A DNA stretch of 64,000 nucleotides from Candidatus Streptomyces philanthi. Its GTDB lineage: Bacteria; Actinomycetota; Actinomycetes; Streptomycetales; Streptomycetaceae. Within the stretch, counting starts at the first letter, position 1, and the number at the start of each line of letters is the position of its first letter. A program made the position numbers and the translations under genes. This document shows positions 9,187 to 18,639 of the stretch, piece by piece. Location: contig CP073042.1 of the NCBI GenBank assembly GCA_018114805.1, positions 1,302,001 to 1,366,000 on the forward strand. The letters are read 5' to 3'. The notes beneath the pieces are model-generated. The model did no database searches. It was not told the origin of the DNA and saw only the letters and a program-made list of their open reading frames with translations.

Positions 9187-10521
9187 ATGAGCCAGGACTC
9201 CACAACCGTACCGGAGGCCGCCCGAAAGCTCTCCGGACGCCGCCGCCGGGAGATCGTCGCAGTGCTGCTCTTCAGCGGCGGCCCCATCTTCGAGAGCTCC
9301 ATACCGCTCTCCGTCTTCGGCATCGACCGGCAGGACGCCGGCGTCCCCCGCTACCGATTGCTGGTGTGCGCGGGCGAAGACGTACCGCTTCGCACCACGG
9401 GCGGGCTCGAACTGACCGCGCCGTACGGCTTGGAGGCCCTCTCGCGGGCGGGCACCGTCGTCGTACCGGCATGGCGGTCGATCACCCAGTCGCCACCCGC
9501 CGCCGCGCTCGACGCACTGCGCCGCGCGCACGAGGAGGGCGCCCGCATCGTCGGGCTGTGCACGGGCGCCTTCGTGCTCGCGGCGGCCGGACTGCTCGAC
9601 GGGAGGCCCGCGACGACGCACTGGATGTACGCGCCGACGCTCGCCAAGCGCTACCCGTCGGTCCACGTGGACCCGCGGGAGCTGTTCGTCGACGACGGGG
9701 ACGTACTGACGTCGGCGGGCACCGCCGTCGGCATCGACCTGTGCCTGCACGTCGTCCGCACCGACCACGGCGCGGACGCGGCCGGGGCGTTGGCGCGCCG
9801 GCTCGTCGTACCGCCGCGCCGCTCGGGCGGCCAGGAGCGCTACCTCGACCGGTCGCTGCCGGAGGAGATCGGCGCCGACCCGCTGGCCGAGGTCGTGGCC
9901 TGGGCGCTGGAACACCTCCACGAGCAGTTCGACGTCGAAGCGCTCGCGGCCCGTGCCTACATGAGCCGACGGACCTTCGACCGGCGGTTCCGCTCGCTCA
10001 CCGGGAGCGCTCCACTCCAGTGGCTGATCACCCAGCGGGTGCTCCAGGCCCAACGGCTCCTAGAGACCTCCGACTACTCCGTGGACGAAGTCGCCGGGCG
10101 CTGCGGGTTCCGCTCTCCGGTGGCGCTGCGCGGACACTTCAGGCGGCAGCTCGGCTCGTCGCCGGCGGCGTACCGGGCGGCGTACCGGGCCCGCAGGCCA
10201 CAGGGCAGACCTGGCGACTGGCCGGAGCGGCACGAGCGGGCCGAGCGGCCGGACCTGATCGAACAGGGCTCCGGCGAGGCGGTGCCGGTCCGGCGCGCGT
10301 CCATGGCGACGGCGGGGGCGCACGGCGGCCCGACCGGGGCCACGGCGCTCGCGCACGGCGGCATGAACCACGGCGGCGTGAGTCACGGTGGGCCGGCGCA
10401 CGGCGACCGGGACCCCGGCAAGCCCGACTCGGACGCCTACGCGCCACGGCTACCCGAACAGTCGAGCCGCGCCCCCGGCCGCGCCAGCCTGCCCGGCCAG
10501 CGGGAACGCCCCGTAGGGTGA
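9187..10521 (+). CDS. adpA: AdpA/BldH, AraC-family developmental master regulator
   Basis: A 444-residue transcriptional activator. Residues 20-205 form the DJ-1/PfpI-like dimerisation domain ([41 protein letters not shown]). Residues about 238-335 form the AraC-type double helix-turn-helix with [20 protein letters not shown] and [20 protein letters not shown], nearly invariant in Streptomyces AdpA. The last 100 residues are a Gly/His-rich tail with repeated HGG. AdpA switches on hundreds of genes for sporulation and secondary metabolism. Streptomyces adpA normally contains one TTA codon that makes it bldA-dependent; I find no TTA in this reading frame. The conserved Leu at codon 292 (10060-10062) is CTA. 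orn starts 4 bases after the stop, as in S. coelicolor. Confidence 0.96.
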   Translation: MSQDSTTVPEAARKLSGRRRREIVAVLLFSGGPIFESSIPLSVFGIDRQDAGVPRYRLLVCAGEDVPLRTTGGLELTAPYGLEALSRAGTVVVPAWRSITQSPPAAALDALRRAHEEGARIVGLCTGAFVLAAAGLLDGRPATTHWMYAPTLAKRYPSVHVDPRELFVDDGDVLTSAGTAVGIDLCLHVVRTDHGADAAGALARRLVVPPRRSGGQERYLDRSLPEEIGADPLAEVVAWALEHLHEQFDVEALAARAYMSRRTFDRRFRSLTGSAPLQWLITQRVLQAQRLLETSDYSVDEVAGRCGFRSPVALRGHFRRQLGSSPAAYRAAYRARRPQGRPGDWPERHERAERPDLIEQGSGEAVPVRRASMATAGAHGGPTGATALAHGGMNHGGVSHGGPAHGDRDPGKPDSDAYAPRLPEQSSRAPGRASLPGQRERPVG

Positions 10522-10525
10522 CGGC

Positions 10526-11134
10526 ATGAACGATCGCATGGTGTGGATCGACTGCGAGATGACCGGCCTCTCGCTGTCCGACGACGCGCTCATTGAGGTG
10601 GCCGCGCTGGTCACCGATTCCCAACTGAACATCATCGGCGACGGTGTGGACATCGTGATCCGTCCACCCGCCGAGGCGCTGACCACCATGCCGGACGTGG
10701 TGCGTGAGATGCACACCGCGTCCGGGCTGCTCGACGAGCTGGACGGCGGCACCACGCTCGCCAACGCCGAGCAGCAGGTCCTGGCCTACGTGAAGGACCA
10801 CGTGGCGGAGCCCGGCAAGGCTCCGCTGTGTGGAAACTCGGTGAGCACGGACCGGGGCTTCCTGCTGCGCGACATGCCCACGCTGGAAGGCCACCTGCAC
10901 TACCGGATCGTGGACGTGTCCTCGATCAAGGAGTTGGCCCGCCGCTGGTATACGCGGGCGTACTTCAACAGCCCCGAGAAGAACGGCAACCACCGGGCCC
11001 TCGCCGACATCAGGGAGAGCATCGCGGAGTTGCGGTACTACCGCGAGGCGGTCTTCGTGCCGCAGCCGGGCCCGGACTCGGACACGGCGAAGGCGATCGC
11101 CAGCAAGCACGCCCTGCCCGCGCGACAAGCGTGA
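10526..11134 (+). CDS. orn: Oligoribonuclease
   Basis: A 202-residue DEDDh exonuclease that degrades 2-5 nt RNAs and, by family knowledge, pGpG, the breakdown product of cyclic di-GMP. The metal and catalytic residues are in [11 protein letters not shown] (Asp, Glu), [10 protein letters not shown] (Asp) and [11 protein letters not shown] (His, Asp). Length and ends are standard. It starts 4 bases after adpA with AGGGTGA as ribosome binding site, so it is probably transcribed both from adpA and from its own promoter. In Streptomyces orn loss impairs growth and sporulation. The adpA-orn linkage is a genus-wide arrangement. Confidence 0.96.
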   Translation: MNDRMVWIDCEMTGLSLSDDALIEVAALVTDSQLNIIGDGVDIVIRPPAEALTTMPDVVREMHTASGLLDELDGGTTLANAEQQVLAYVKDHVAEPGKAPLCGNSVSTDRGFLLRDMPTLEGHLHYRIVDVSSIKELARRWYTRAYFNSPEKNGNHRALADIRESIAELRYYREAVFVPQPGPDSDTAKAIASKHALPARQA

Positions 11135-11138
11135 GGCG

Positions 11139-11173
11139 GCTCGCTCCCGGCTCTCCACAGGCCGGGAGCGAGC
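11139..11173 (+). terminator. Terminator of adpA-orn
   Basis: A perfect 13-bp inverted repeat GCTCGCTCCCGGC with a 9-base loop, starting 5 bases after the orn stop. Confidence 0.75.
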
Positions 11174-11228
11174 ACCCCTTCGGACCCTGTATGCTTTTTC
11201 TCGGCCTGCAAGGAAAGCGCCGGTCATG

Positions 11229-11301
11229 GTGGGTATAGCTCAGATGGTAGAGCACCTGGTTGTGGTCCAGGATGTCGCGGGTTCGAGTCCCGTTACTCAC
11301 C
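11229..11301 (+). tRNA. tRNA-His (anticodon GTG)
   Basis: A complete cloverleaf. The 7-bp acceptor stem is GTGGGTA/TACTCAC, the D-arm is GCTCAG...GAGC, the anticodon loop is TTGTGGT, and the T-arm is GCGGGTTCGAGTCCCGT. The extra G at 11228 opposite C73 is the -1 G typical of tRNA-His. The sequence TATGCT at 11190-11195 is a likely -10 element. Confidence 0.97.
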
Positions 11302-11313
11302 CTGAACGATCGA

Positions 11314-11346
11314 AAGCCCCCGGTCCGCGCAAGCGGCCGGGGGCTT
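11314..11346 (+). terminator. Terminator of tRNA-His
   Basis: Stem AAGCCCCCGG-CCGC, tetraloop GCAA, and the matching GCGG-CCGGGGGCTT, with one bulged base. It starts 13 bases after the tRNA. Confidence 0.8.
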
Positions 11347-11506
11347 CGTCGTGTCCCCCCGTGCCCTGTCGGGTTACTCGGGGCTCGTCGGGTCTCGTAC
11401 CGGTCTCGTCGGGGTCTTCCGGGGCGCGTGGTGCCCGCGCGGTACGGGTCGGGGTGCCGCGTCAGTCGGTGGGGGCGGGCCAGTGGTCCATGTCACCGCC
11501 CCGCCA

Positions 11507-11686
11507 CTAGATCTGGTCGGGGTTGTCCAGCGTCAGGTCGTCCGGGTCCTCGATGCCGGACCGGCGCAGGAACTCGGCGACGTCCCCCCGGCCGTGGGCC
11601 AGGCCGACGATGACGCCGCGGATCGTGACGCGGCGCCCGCCCGACGCAGTGGGCGGGTGGACGATCACGGGCGGGTGCTCAGCCAT
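11507..11686 (-). CDS. Small conserved protein of unknown function
   Basis: A 59-residue protein starting MAEHPPVIVHPPTASGGRR and ending DPDDLTLDNPDQI. I recall a family of small Streptomyces proteins beginning with VIVHPP...GGRRVTVRG and containing GLAHS..DLVEFLRRAG. This sequence matches it (VIVGLAHGRGDVAEFLRRSG) but is short at the C terminus, so a late frameshift is possible. No function is known. It lies in the gap between tRNA-His and the LacI-type gene, on the same strand as the latter, 141 bases downstream of it. The gene is shorter than a usual gene-length cutoff, but the translation is clean and codon bias fits. Confidence 0.6.
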   Translation of the reverse strand: MAEHPPVIVHPPTASGGRRVTIRGVIVGLAHGRGDVAEFLRRSGIEDPDDLTLDNPDQI

Positions 11687-11827
11687 GCCTCCAGCGTGCG
11701 GCCGGGGCCGCGCGGTCGCACATCGGGCCCCGGCCCGGATTCCGCGTCCGGGCCGGGCTCCGTGGCAGGACAGGTGGGGCGGACGGGCTTGACGGGCTCG
11801 CGGGGCGGGCGGGCCGCCGGGGCTCGG

Positions 11828-12883
11828 TCAGGAGGAGTCGCGGGGAACGAGTTCGGCGGGCAGCACCAGGTGGGGACGGGCGCCCGAGACCGTGGCCGGG
11901 GTCTCGCGGGGCGCCATCTGCTCCAGCAGGACCCGTACCATCGCGCACCCCATCTCCTCCGTGGCCTGCCGGACGCTGGTCAGCGGCGGGTCCATGTGGC
12001 GAGCCACGGGCGAGTCGTCGTAGCCGACCAGGGCGACGTCGTCGGGCACCTTGCGGCCGTGCTGGCGCAGCACGCGGCGGGCGCCGGCGGCCATGACGTC
12101 CGAGGCCGTGAAGACCGCGTCCAGGTCGGGGCGGCGGGCCAGCAGCGCGGCCATCGCCCGCCGGCCGCCCTCCTCGGTGAAGTCGGCCCACTCGACGAGG
12201 TCCGGGTCCCGGGGCAGGTCGGCGGCGTCCAGTGCCTCGCAGTAGCCGTCGAGGCGGCACTGGGCCGTGTACATGTCGAGCGAACCGGTGATGGTGGCGA
12301 TCGTCCGCCGGCCCCGCCCGGCGAGGTGGGTCACCGCCGACCGCGCGCCGCCGAGGTTGTCGGAGTCGACGTGGGCGACGGTCTCGCGGGCCGAGCGCCG
12401 GCCGCCGAGCACGGCCGGTATGTCGATCCGCTCCAGCACGTCCGGCAGCGGGTCGGCCGCGTGCGCCGAGATCATCAGGACGCCGTCCACGCGGTGCGCG
12501 GCCAGGTAGTCGGCCAGCCGCTGGCGCTCCTTGGCGGTACGGACGAGGGTGAGCAGCAGTTGCAGGTCGGTGTCGGCGAGTTCGCAGGCCACGCCGCGGA
12601 TGATGTCCGAGAAGTAGGGCTCGGCGAACAGCCTGGTCTCCGGCTCGGGGATGACCAGCGCGACGGCGTCGGCGCGGTTGGCGGCCAGCGCGCGGGCCGC
12701 GCGGTTGGGCACGTACCCCAGGTCGGCGATGGCCTGCTCGACCGCGGCCCGGGTCCGGTCGCTGTCCCGGGGCGAGCCGTTGATCACCCGAGACGCCGTA
12801 CCGCGACCCACGCCCGCACGTGCGGCGACCTCCTCCAGGGTGGGCCTGCCCCGCCCGGCACCGCGCCGCCTGGCCGCCGCCAT
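11828..12883 (-). CDS. LacI-family transcriptional regulator (CebR-like position)
   Basis: A 351-residue repressor. The N-terminal helix-turn-helix and hinge are RPTLEEVAARAGVGRGTASRVINGSPR and VPNRAARALAANRADAVALVIPE, followed by the periplasmic-binding-like sensor domain with VDGVLMISAH, DAVFTASDVMAAGARRVL and VGYDDSPVARHMDPPLTSVRQ. I chose the ATG at 12883 (MAAARRR, with GGGGGGAGACGGGG upstream); in-frame starts at 12901 and 12940 are possible. In S. coelicolor the LacI gene next to adpA-orn-tRNA is, as I recall, cebR, the cellobiose repressor beside cebEFG-bglC. No sugar ABC transporter or beta-glucosidase follows here. Ligand and targets are therefore open. Confidence 0.88.
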   Translation of the reverse strand: MAAARRRGAGRGRPTLEEVAARAGVGRGTASRVINGSPRDSDRTRAAVEQAIADLGYVPNRAARALAANRADAVALVIPEPETRLFAEPYFSDIIRGVACELADTDLQLLLTLVRTAKERQRLADYLAAHRVDGVLMISAHAADPLPDVLERIDIPAVLGGRRSARETVAHVDSDNLGGARSAVTHLAGRGRRTIATITGSLDMYTAQCRLDGYCEALDAADLPRDPDLVEWADFTEEGGRRAMAALLARRPDLDAVFTASDVMAAGARRVLRQHGRKVPDDVALVGYDDSPVARHMDPPLTSVRQATEEMGCAMVRVLLEQMAPRETPATVSGARPHLVLPAELVPRDSS

Positions 12884-12901
12884 CCCCGTCTCCCCCCTCA
12901 T

Positions 12902-13569
12902 GCGGCGGACCCCTCCGCCGTGCCGACGATCGCTGGACATTCAACAACAGCCAGATGTCGGCAGCCGCGCCCCGCATCGCCCCGCACGGCCCTGATCTGT
13001 GCCAATGCTTCAACTCCTCACAGCAAGGGGCCGCTTGGACGCTGGAGTGTGTTCACAACCCACCGCCACGCCCCATTGGTCCGCTCCTGCTCAGCGGGCC
13101 CACCCGTACGCGAGTTCTCCCCTCTTCGCAGCCGGTCACGCGCGAAGTAACCGGGCAGTAACGTGTCCGCTCCGCCCGCCACCGGCCCGGGGCGCACGCG
13201 GGCGCACGACCGGGCGCGATCCGAGGGCCCTGGCCGGCCGCCGGCTGGCGGCCCACCGGGCCAGCGGCCGGGCGGGGTGCGGAAGTCGGGCGGGGTGGGG
13301 GCGTGCGGGCCGGGCCGGGAGGGGTCGGCGCGGCTGGCGGTGCGTCCACGCGCGTGAGAGGGGCGCGGGGAGGAAGAACGTCCGCCCCGCGGCCCGCCGG
13401 TGGAGCGGGCCTGGGGTGCCGGGCGGGGCGGCGGTCAGGTGGTGCCGGGGCGGCGCGTGGTTACGGGCGGCTCACCGCTTCGCGCGCGGCGCGCGGGGGC
13501 GCTGACCGGCGGGGTGGGCGCCCGGGGGCGGGCCGTTCCGCTCCCGGTGGCCAGGGTTGGTGCCGGCGG
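12902..13569. other. Gene-poor interval upstream of the LacI-type gene
   Basis: About 670 bases. The first 240 are relatively AT-rich and hold the LacI-gene promoter region; I see no 14-bp CebR-type palindrome. The remainder is extremely GC-rich (up to 13560), with only low-complexity Arg/Gly translations. No gene is supported. Confidence 0.55.
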
Positions 13570-14364
13570 TCAGGGCTGGTGGGGGCTGGCGAAGGCGTCC
13601 AGGGACTCGGGGAGGGTCTGGCCGCCGTCGACGGTGAGCGTCTGACCGGTGACGAAGGCGGCTTCGTCGGAGGCGAGGAAGAGGACGGCGTGGGCGATGT
13701 CGACGGTCTCGCCGAGCCGGCCGAGGGGGATGGACTCCGTCATCTCGCGCAGGTAGTCCGGCCCAAGCCCGGCCAGGCCGTCGGTGCGGACGTTGGCCGG
13801 CAGGACGGCGTTGACGGTGATGCCGTGCGGCGCGAGTTCGAGGGCGGCGGAGCGGACGAACCCCAGTTGGCACGCCTTGCTGGCGCCGTAGTGGGACCAC
13901 CCCGCGTACCCGGTCGTGGGGCCGGTGATGGAGGAGGTCACGATGATCCGCCGCGGCCGGCCCGCTCCATGGCGGGCAGGCAGGCGCGTACGGACAGGAT
14001 GGAGCCGCGCAGGTTGACCGCCAGGACCTCGTCCACGTCGTCGGCCGTCATCTCGCGCAGCGGACGCTCGGGGAAGATCCCGGCGTTGGCGCACAGCACG
14101 TCCACCCCGCCGTGCCGCCGCTCGGCGTCGGCCACCATGTGCTCGATCTGTTCCGGCTGCCGCATGTCCGCCGCCACACCCGCGACACGCCCGCCGGTCC
14201 GTTGGGCCAGGTCGTCGGCCACGGTACCGGGTGGTCTCCGCGTCCCGGCCCGTGAGGAGGACGGCGGCGCCCTGGCGGGCGAAGAGTTCGGCGATGCCGA
14301 GCCCGATGCCGCGGGTGCCTCCGGTCACGATGACGGACCGGTCCTTCCACTGCGTGAACGTCAT
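13570..14364 (-). CDS. SDR-family oxidoreductase, two compensating frameshifts
   Basis: A classical short-chain dehydrogenase of 264 residues when reconstructed. The start (MTFTQWKDRSVIVTGGTRGIGLGIAELF) has the TGxxxGxG NAD(P) motif. The end in the same frame has the catalytic Ser in IIVTSSITGP, the YxxxK motif in SHYGASKACQ, and the C-terminal DEAAFVTGQTLTVDGGQTLPES. Between about 14225 and 13955 the correct reading lies in a neighbouring frame (VAADMRQPEQIEHMVADAERR, LCANAGIFPERPLREMTADD). One base is thus gained or lost near 14222 and the opposite change occurs near 13955. Paired compensation with every motif kept argues for sequencing errors. The substrate is unknown. Its ATG overlaps the stop of a short upstream frame (ATGA). 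Confidence 0.82.
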   Translation of the reverse strand: MTFTQWKDRSVIVTGGTRGIGLGIAELFARQGAAVLLTGRDAETTRYRGRRPGPTDRRACRGCGGGHAAAGTDRAHGGRRRAAARRGGRAVRQRRDLPRASAARDDGRRRGRGPGGQPARLHPVRTRLPARHGAGRPRRIIVTSSITGPTTGYAGWSHYGASKACQLGFVRSAALELAPHGITVNAVLPANVRTDGLAGLGPDYLREMTESIPLGRLGETVDIAHAVLFLASDEAAFVTGQTLTVDGGQTLPESLDAFASPHQP

Positions 14365-14706
14365 CGCCGCGCGCCTTTCGCCGTTTTCGCTCCACCGCCG
14401 GGCGAGTCCCCGGCCGCCGACCCGATCACGTTACGCACATCGCCCCGCACGTCGCGGCCGGAACGACGAGGACCAGCCACCTCGGTGAGCGACGCGGTGG
14501 GGTGCTCGCGCGGGCCGGCCCGTGCGTCGGGCCCCCGCGCGGTGTCGGGGCGCGCCCTTACCCGGGCCACGACCAGCAGGGCGGAGGCGAGCAGGACGAG
14601 GCCGGAGACCGTGAACACGGTGGTGACGCCGCCCATGCCGAACAGCACGCCACCGGCCGCGGCCCCGCCGGCGGCGGACGGGCGTGCCCGGACGAAGGGC
14701 CGCTCG
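14361..14706 (-). pseudogene. Remnant resembling the last helices of an MFS-type transporter
   Basis: Reading in one frame gives about 110 residues containing one or two strongly hydrophobic segments, GGAAAGGVLFGMGGVTTVFT and SGLVLLASALLVVARVRAR, followed by a polar tail that ends in an ATGA overlap with the SDR start. The hydrophobic part looks like the twelfth helix of a major facilitator efflux protein. No N-terminal part exists; the sequence to the left belongs to the spermidine-synthase-like gene. I interpret it as the 3' leftover of a deleted transporter gene formerly in front of the SDR. It could instead be a small membrane protein. Confidence 0.4.
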
Positions 14707-15756
14707 CTAGTCGAAGGCGGCGGGGGGCGGGGCCGGGGACGCCGTGGCGTCCGCGTCGGAGACCGGGCGCGCGCCGCCGGTGAAGTCGGCCAGGGCACGG
14801 CCGTATTCGACCCGCCCGGGATGCGGGTCGCTGGCCGCGCGACGGGTCAGCTCCGCCACGGGCAACGCGCCGTCGCCGGCCAGCAGGACCGCGTTGCCGA
14901 AGCGCCGCCCGCGCAGCACGGCGGGGTCGGCGGTCAGACAGGTCTCGGCGAACACGGCGCGGGCGGTGGCCACCTGGGCCCGGAGGTGGGCGAGCGGCGC
15001 GCCGTCGGCGATGTTGGCCGCGTAGCACCCGCCGGGGCGCAGCGCGCGGCGCGCCTCGGCGAGGAACTCGACGCTAGTCAGGTGCGCGGGGGTGCGGGCA
15101 CCGCTGAACACGTCCGCGATGATCAGGTCGGCCCAGCCGTCGGGCACCTTGCCGAGCCTCGCGCGGGCGTCGCCCCCGCGCACCCGGATGCGCCAGCCGC
15201 CCTCCAGCGGCAGTTCGCGGCGGACGAACTCCACCAGCGGGCCGTCCACCTCCACCACCTGCTGCGTGGAGCGGGGCCTGGACGCGGCGACGTAGCGGGC
15301 CAGGGTGAAGGCGCCGCCGCCGAGGTGGAGGGCCTGGATCGGCCGCCCCGGGGGCGCGACCAGGTCGGCCACATGACCCAGCCGGCGCTGGTAGGAGAAG
15401 TCGAGGTAGCCGGGGTCGTCGAGGTCGACGTGGGACTGCGGGGCACCGTCGATCAACAGGGTGCGCACGCGCGGCCGGTCCCGGTCAGGCACCAGTTCGG
15501 CCCGTCCGCCGTCCACCCGCGCGCTGACCGGCTCGCTGGCGCGGGCCCGCCCGCGCGTGCGCCCACCGCACGCCCGGCCGGTCGCCAAGTCCGTCGCACC
15601 CGTCGTGTCTGCTGTGCCTGCTGTGTCTGCCGCGTCCGCTGGGTCGGGCGCGCCGTCGCCGCGCTCGCCGGCCCGCTCGTCCGCGGCCGGGCGGACGCGG
15701 TCCGCCCGCCCGCCCCGTACCGCGTTGCCCTGCCGTCCGGGCTTGCCTCGTGCCAT
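14707..15756 (-). CDS. Spermidine-synthase-like protein (class I methyltransferase fold)
   Basis: A 349-residue protein starting MARGKPGRQGN. The first 100 residues are low-complexity and contain repeats of A-D-T-A. The rest is the polyamine-synthase fold: TLLIDGAPQSHVDLDDPGYL, DLVAPPGRPIQALHLGGGAFTLARYV (nucleotide-binding glycine loop), VVEVDGPLVEFVR (acidic ribose-binding residue), ADLIIADVFSGARTPAHLTS and ARRALRPGGCYAANIADG. True spermidine synthases have a catalytic Asp in the DxxSxD region; here it reads ADVFSGA, so aminopropyl transfer is unproven. Stand-alone actinobacterial members of this family are mostly uncharacterised. It is transcribed towards the SDR. Confidence 0.78.
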   Translation of the reverse strand: MARGKPGRQGNAVRGGRADRVRPAADERAGERGDGAPDPADAADTAGTADTTGATDLATGRACGGRTRGRARASEPVSARVDGGRAELVPDRDRPRVRTLLIDGAPQSHVDLDDPGYLDFSYQRRLGHVADLVAPPGRPIQALHLGGGAFTLARYVAASRPRSTQQVVEVDGPLVEFVRRELPLEGGWRIRVRGGDARARLGKVPDGWADLIIADVFSGARTPAHLTSVEFLAEARRALRPGGCYAANIADGAPLAHLRAQVATARAVFAETCLTADPAVLRGRRFGNAVLLAGDGALPVAELTRRAASDPHPGRVEYGRALADFTGGARPVSDADATASPAPPPAAFD

Positions 15757-15833
15757 CCGACCAGTATCGATCACCGCTGGCCGGGGCGGTCGGCCCGGCC
15801 GTGAGGCCCGGCGCGGGCGGGCCCGCGCGGGCG

Positions 15834-16556
15834 TCAGTGGCTGCGGTCGATGACCTCGATCACCCGGGCGGCCTCGCCGAGCGCGGCGCGCAGCACGGCG
15901 AGGTCGGTGGCGTCGCGGTACGCCTCCGCGGGCGGCACCAGCCAGCCGGCGCCCGGCACCGGGGGCGCGGCGTCTCCGCCGCCCGCCTCCCGCGCGCCAT
16001 ACGGGGCCGTGGCCCAGGCCGCGCGCGCCGGGTCGCGGTCCCCGGCCGTGCGCCCGCGTACACGCGCTGCCCGGTACGTCCCACCCCGCTGCCGTGCCGG
16101 GGGGTACGACGAAGCCGAGGGTGCGGCACGCGTCGTCGTGCAGGACCGGCCCGATGCCGCTCGACGCGCGCAGTCGTAGCAGGTCCACGACCTCGAAGCT
16201 CTGCCGGGCGGGCACCGTGACCACGTCGCACGCGCCGCTCGCCGACTCGGCCGAGGTCCTCGGCGGCGCGGCGTGCTCCGGGTGCCCGGGGTGGGGCGGG
16301 GGTCGGCGGCCTGGGGCGTGCGGTCGGCGCGCTCGCGCGCGTGCGTCGCGCCGACGGGCTCGGCCGCCTCGACGGGGCGGCTGGCCTCGTGCGTGACGGG
16401 TCCGTCGGGCGCGGGGCTCAGGTCGTGGACCCCGCAGTCCTCAGACAGGTCACCGACGGGCGCTGCGACGTCGCGGCCGGCTCCCGGGTGCGACCGGGCA
16501 CCCGGCAGCGACACGCTGCGCTCCTCGCTGGGGCGGTGGCGGAACTGTGCGGGCAT
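15834..16556 (-). CDS. Conserved Streptomyces hypothetical protein, frameshifted in the middle
   Basis: Three pieces join into one protein of about 240 residues. A disordered N terminus (MPAQFRHRPSEERSV..., ATG at 16556; a TTG 16 codons earlier is possible) runs to about 16230. Then, one frame over, comes VVTVPARQSFEVVDLLRLRASSGIGPVLHDDACRTLGFVVPPGTA. Finally, in the first frame again, comes GAGWLVPPAEAYRDATDLAVLRAALGEAARVIEVIDRSH. The two shifts compensate. The PARQxFEVVDLLR ... TLGFxVPPGTA ... WLVPPA pattern is familiar from Streptomyces proteins encoded beside XRE-type regulators, but no function is known. It is divergent from the regulator at 16849, and the intervening AT-rich stretch (16630-16745) likely carries both promoters. 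Confidence 0.6.
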   Translation of the reverse strand: MPAQFRHRPSEERSVSLPGARSHPGAGRDVAAPVGDLSEDCGVHDLSPAPDGPVTHEASRPVEAAEPVGATHARERADRTPQAADPRPTPGTRSTPRRRGPRPSRRAARATWSRCPPGRASRSWTCYDCARRAASGRSCTTTRAAPSASSYPPARQRGGTYRAARVRGRTAGDRDPARAAWATAPYGAREAGGGDAAPPVPGAGWLVPPAEAYRDATDLAVLRAALGEAARVIEVIDRSH

Positions 16557-16848
16557 CCGTGAGCCGTCAGCGTCTGCCCCGGTGGCTGGTGTGACGTCCG
16601 GCAAGGGGAACCCCTTCCTCCGCGTGGCTGCCGTGGTCTACAGGAACCAACGCAACAAAACGTCAACAGCTACAGCGCAACGCCGCCGCAAAGGATGGCA
16701 CTTCATGGCAAATCACGGGTGAGATATCCGTTTTGTAGCTAAACCGCACGTGACCGCGTCAGCACAGTCGGTACGGTCATGCCGTCGATCACGGCACCGG
16801 TCCGCTCGTGGCGCCGCCCGCAGCAGAGATCGCCAGGAGGGCACCACC

Positions 16849-18529
16849 ATGGCCTCGGCATCCGAACCCCCGCCGCCGCGGCTGAACGCGGCTTTCAGAC
16901 GCCTGCGCGGGCATCTGTCGCCGGGCGAGTTCGCGGCGCTCGTGCGGCGCTCGGCCCGGGAAATCGGTGAGCAGGTCTCCTGCGACGCCCGCTACATCGG
17001 ACGCGTCGAGTCCGGCGCGATCCGCTGTCCCAACTACGCCTACGAGCGGGTGTTCCGGCACATGTTCCCCGGCCGCTCCCTCACGGACCTCGGCTTCGCC
17101 CCGCGCGCGAGCGTACGCGGGCACGGGACGCGGGGCGCGCGGACGCCGGCGCGCGGGAGGAGTACCGGAGCGGGCGACGCGAGCCCCGCCGGCCCGCCCC
17201 CCGCGCCACAACAGCCGCAAGCCTAGCCCCACTCGCAGGCCCGGTCGCAGGCCCAGGCTCCGGCGCCGCGCGCCGGGCAGACGCCGGCGCGCCCACCGGG
17301 GGCGCTCCCCTCCCCCGCCTCCCTCCCCGCGTACGCCCGCCCGCGTGCGCCGGAGGCACCCGACTCCCCCGCCGGCCCGACGGCGGTCGGCCCGCCCCAC
17401 CGCCACGAGGAGAGCGATGTGCACCGTCGCCTTCATGACCATCGGCTCCGCCACGGTGGCTGCCGTCTCGCTGGAACTCGGCTCCACCTGGGCCGCCGCG
17501 CCCGGCGACGGCGCAGGGCCACGGGGCGCGGGCGCCCCGGGCGCCGCACCGGGTGGTGCGCGGGCGGCCCGGGTGCCGCGCCGCGCGCCGATCCCCCCGC
17601 TGCCGCGCGTACCCCGGCCGCAGGGACGCGTCGGTACGGTGGAGGCGGCGGCCCTGGAGGAGGCCGTACGGCACATCCGGCTGCTGGACGACCGGCACGG
17701 CGGCGACGGCATCTACCGCGGCGCGACCCAGCCGCTGATCGCCGCCTACGAACTCCTCGACGCCGGCGCCGAACGGCGGTCTGTCAGCGACCGGCTGCAC
17801 CAGGCCGCTGGCGAGCTGGCCATCTCGGTCGGCTGGCTGGCCAACGACTCGGGCCGGATCGCGCTGGCGCGCTCGCACTACGCGGAGGCCCTGGCCACCG
17901 CGCGGCTGGCGGGCGACACGGCGCTCAAGGCGCACGCCTTCTGCAACATGGCCTTCCTCGCCCGCGACGCCCACCGGCCCCGGGAGGCCGTGCGGGCCGC
18001 GCAGGCCGCCGAGCGCGCGGCGCGCTCGCTGGCCTCGCCTCGGCTGCTGTCGCTGCTGGCCCTGCGCGAGGCGGGTGGCCGGGCCGGCCTCGCGGACCAG
18101 GCCGGTTGCGTACGGGCGCTGCTGCGCGCCCAGCGGCTGTTCGACCGGGGCCCGTCGGACGACGACCCGGAGTGGATGTCGTTCTTCGGCGAGGCCGAGG
18201 CGGCGGGCCTGGAAGCGCAGTGCTGGTCGACGCTGCGCGAGTGGGACCGGGCGGTGGAGCACGCGCGGCGCTCGGTGGCCCTCCAGGGGTCGCACTTCGT
18301 ACGCAACCGGGCCCTGTTCACCGCGGAGCTGGCCACCGACCTGCTCGGCGGGCGGGTGCCGGACGAGGCAGCCGCGGCGGGCGAGCGTGTGCTCGCGCTG
18401 TCGGACCAGGTGCGGTCCGCCCGCGTCCGGGCGATGGTCGACGAGCTGGCCCGGGGCCTGCGGCCGTGGCGCCGGGAACCGGGCGTCGCCCGCTTCCTGA
18501 CCTACCACCGCGCGATCCCGCCCGCGTGA
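16849..18529 (+). CDS. XRE-like regulator with TPR-type C-terminal domain, frameshifted
   Basis: AGGAGGG at 16834-16840 precedes the ATG. Residues 1-95 are an unusual helix-turn-helix: RLNAAFRRLRGHLSPGEFAALVRRSAREIGEQVSCDARYIGRVESG. Around 17200, in a C/G-rich linker, the frame shifts by one. The remaining 370 residues continue to 18529 (FMTIGSATVAAVSLELG, then helical repeats such as VGWLANDSGRIALARSHYAEALATARLAGDTALKAHAFCNMAFLARDA, typical TPR pairs). This architecture matches a family of Streptomyces regulators of about 450-550 residues with an N-terminal DNA-binding domain and a C-terminal TPR sensor. Target and ligand are unknown. The gene is divergent from the conserved hypothetical at 15834. 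Confidence 0.75.
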
Positions 18530-18639
18530 CCGGGCGCCGCGCGGCGCCCAGGCGGCGCTCACGAGGGACACGGCACGCCGGCGCGCGCTGGCGCGTCGGC
18601 GGCGCCCGCGCGGCGCGCCGTCAGGCCAGCGGCGCGCCG

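Noticed and set aside
13303..15804. An 833-codon plus-strand frame
   Set aside because: It runs antisense to the SDR and spermidine-synthase-like genes, whose motifs are on the minus strand; high GC leaves long false open frames.
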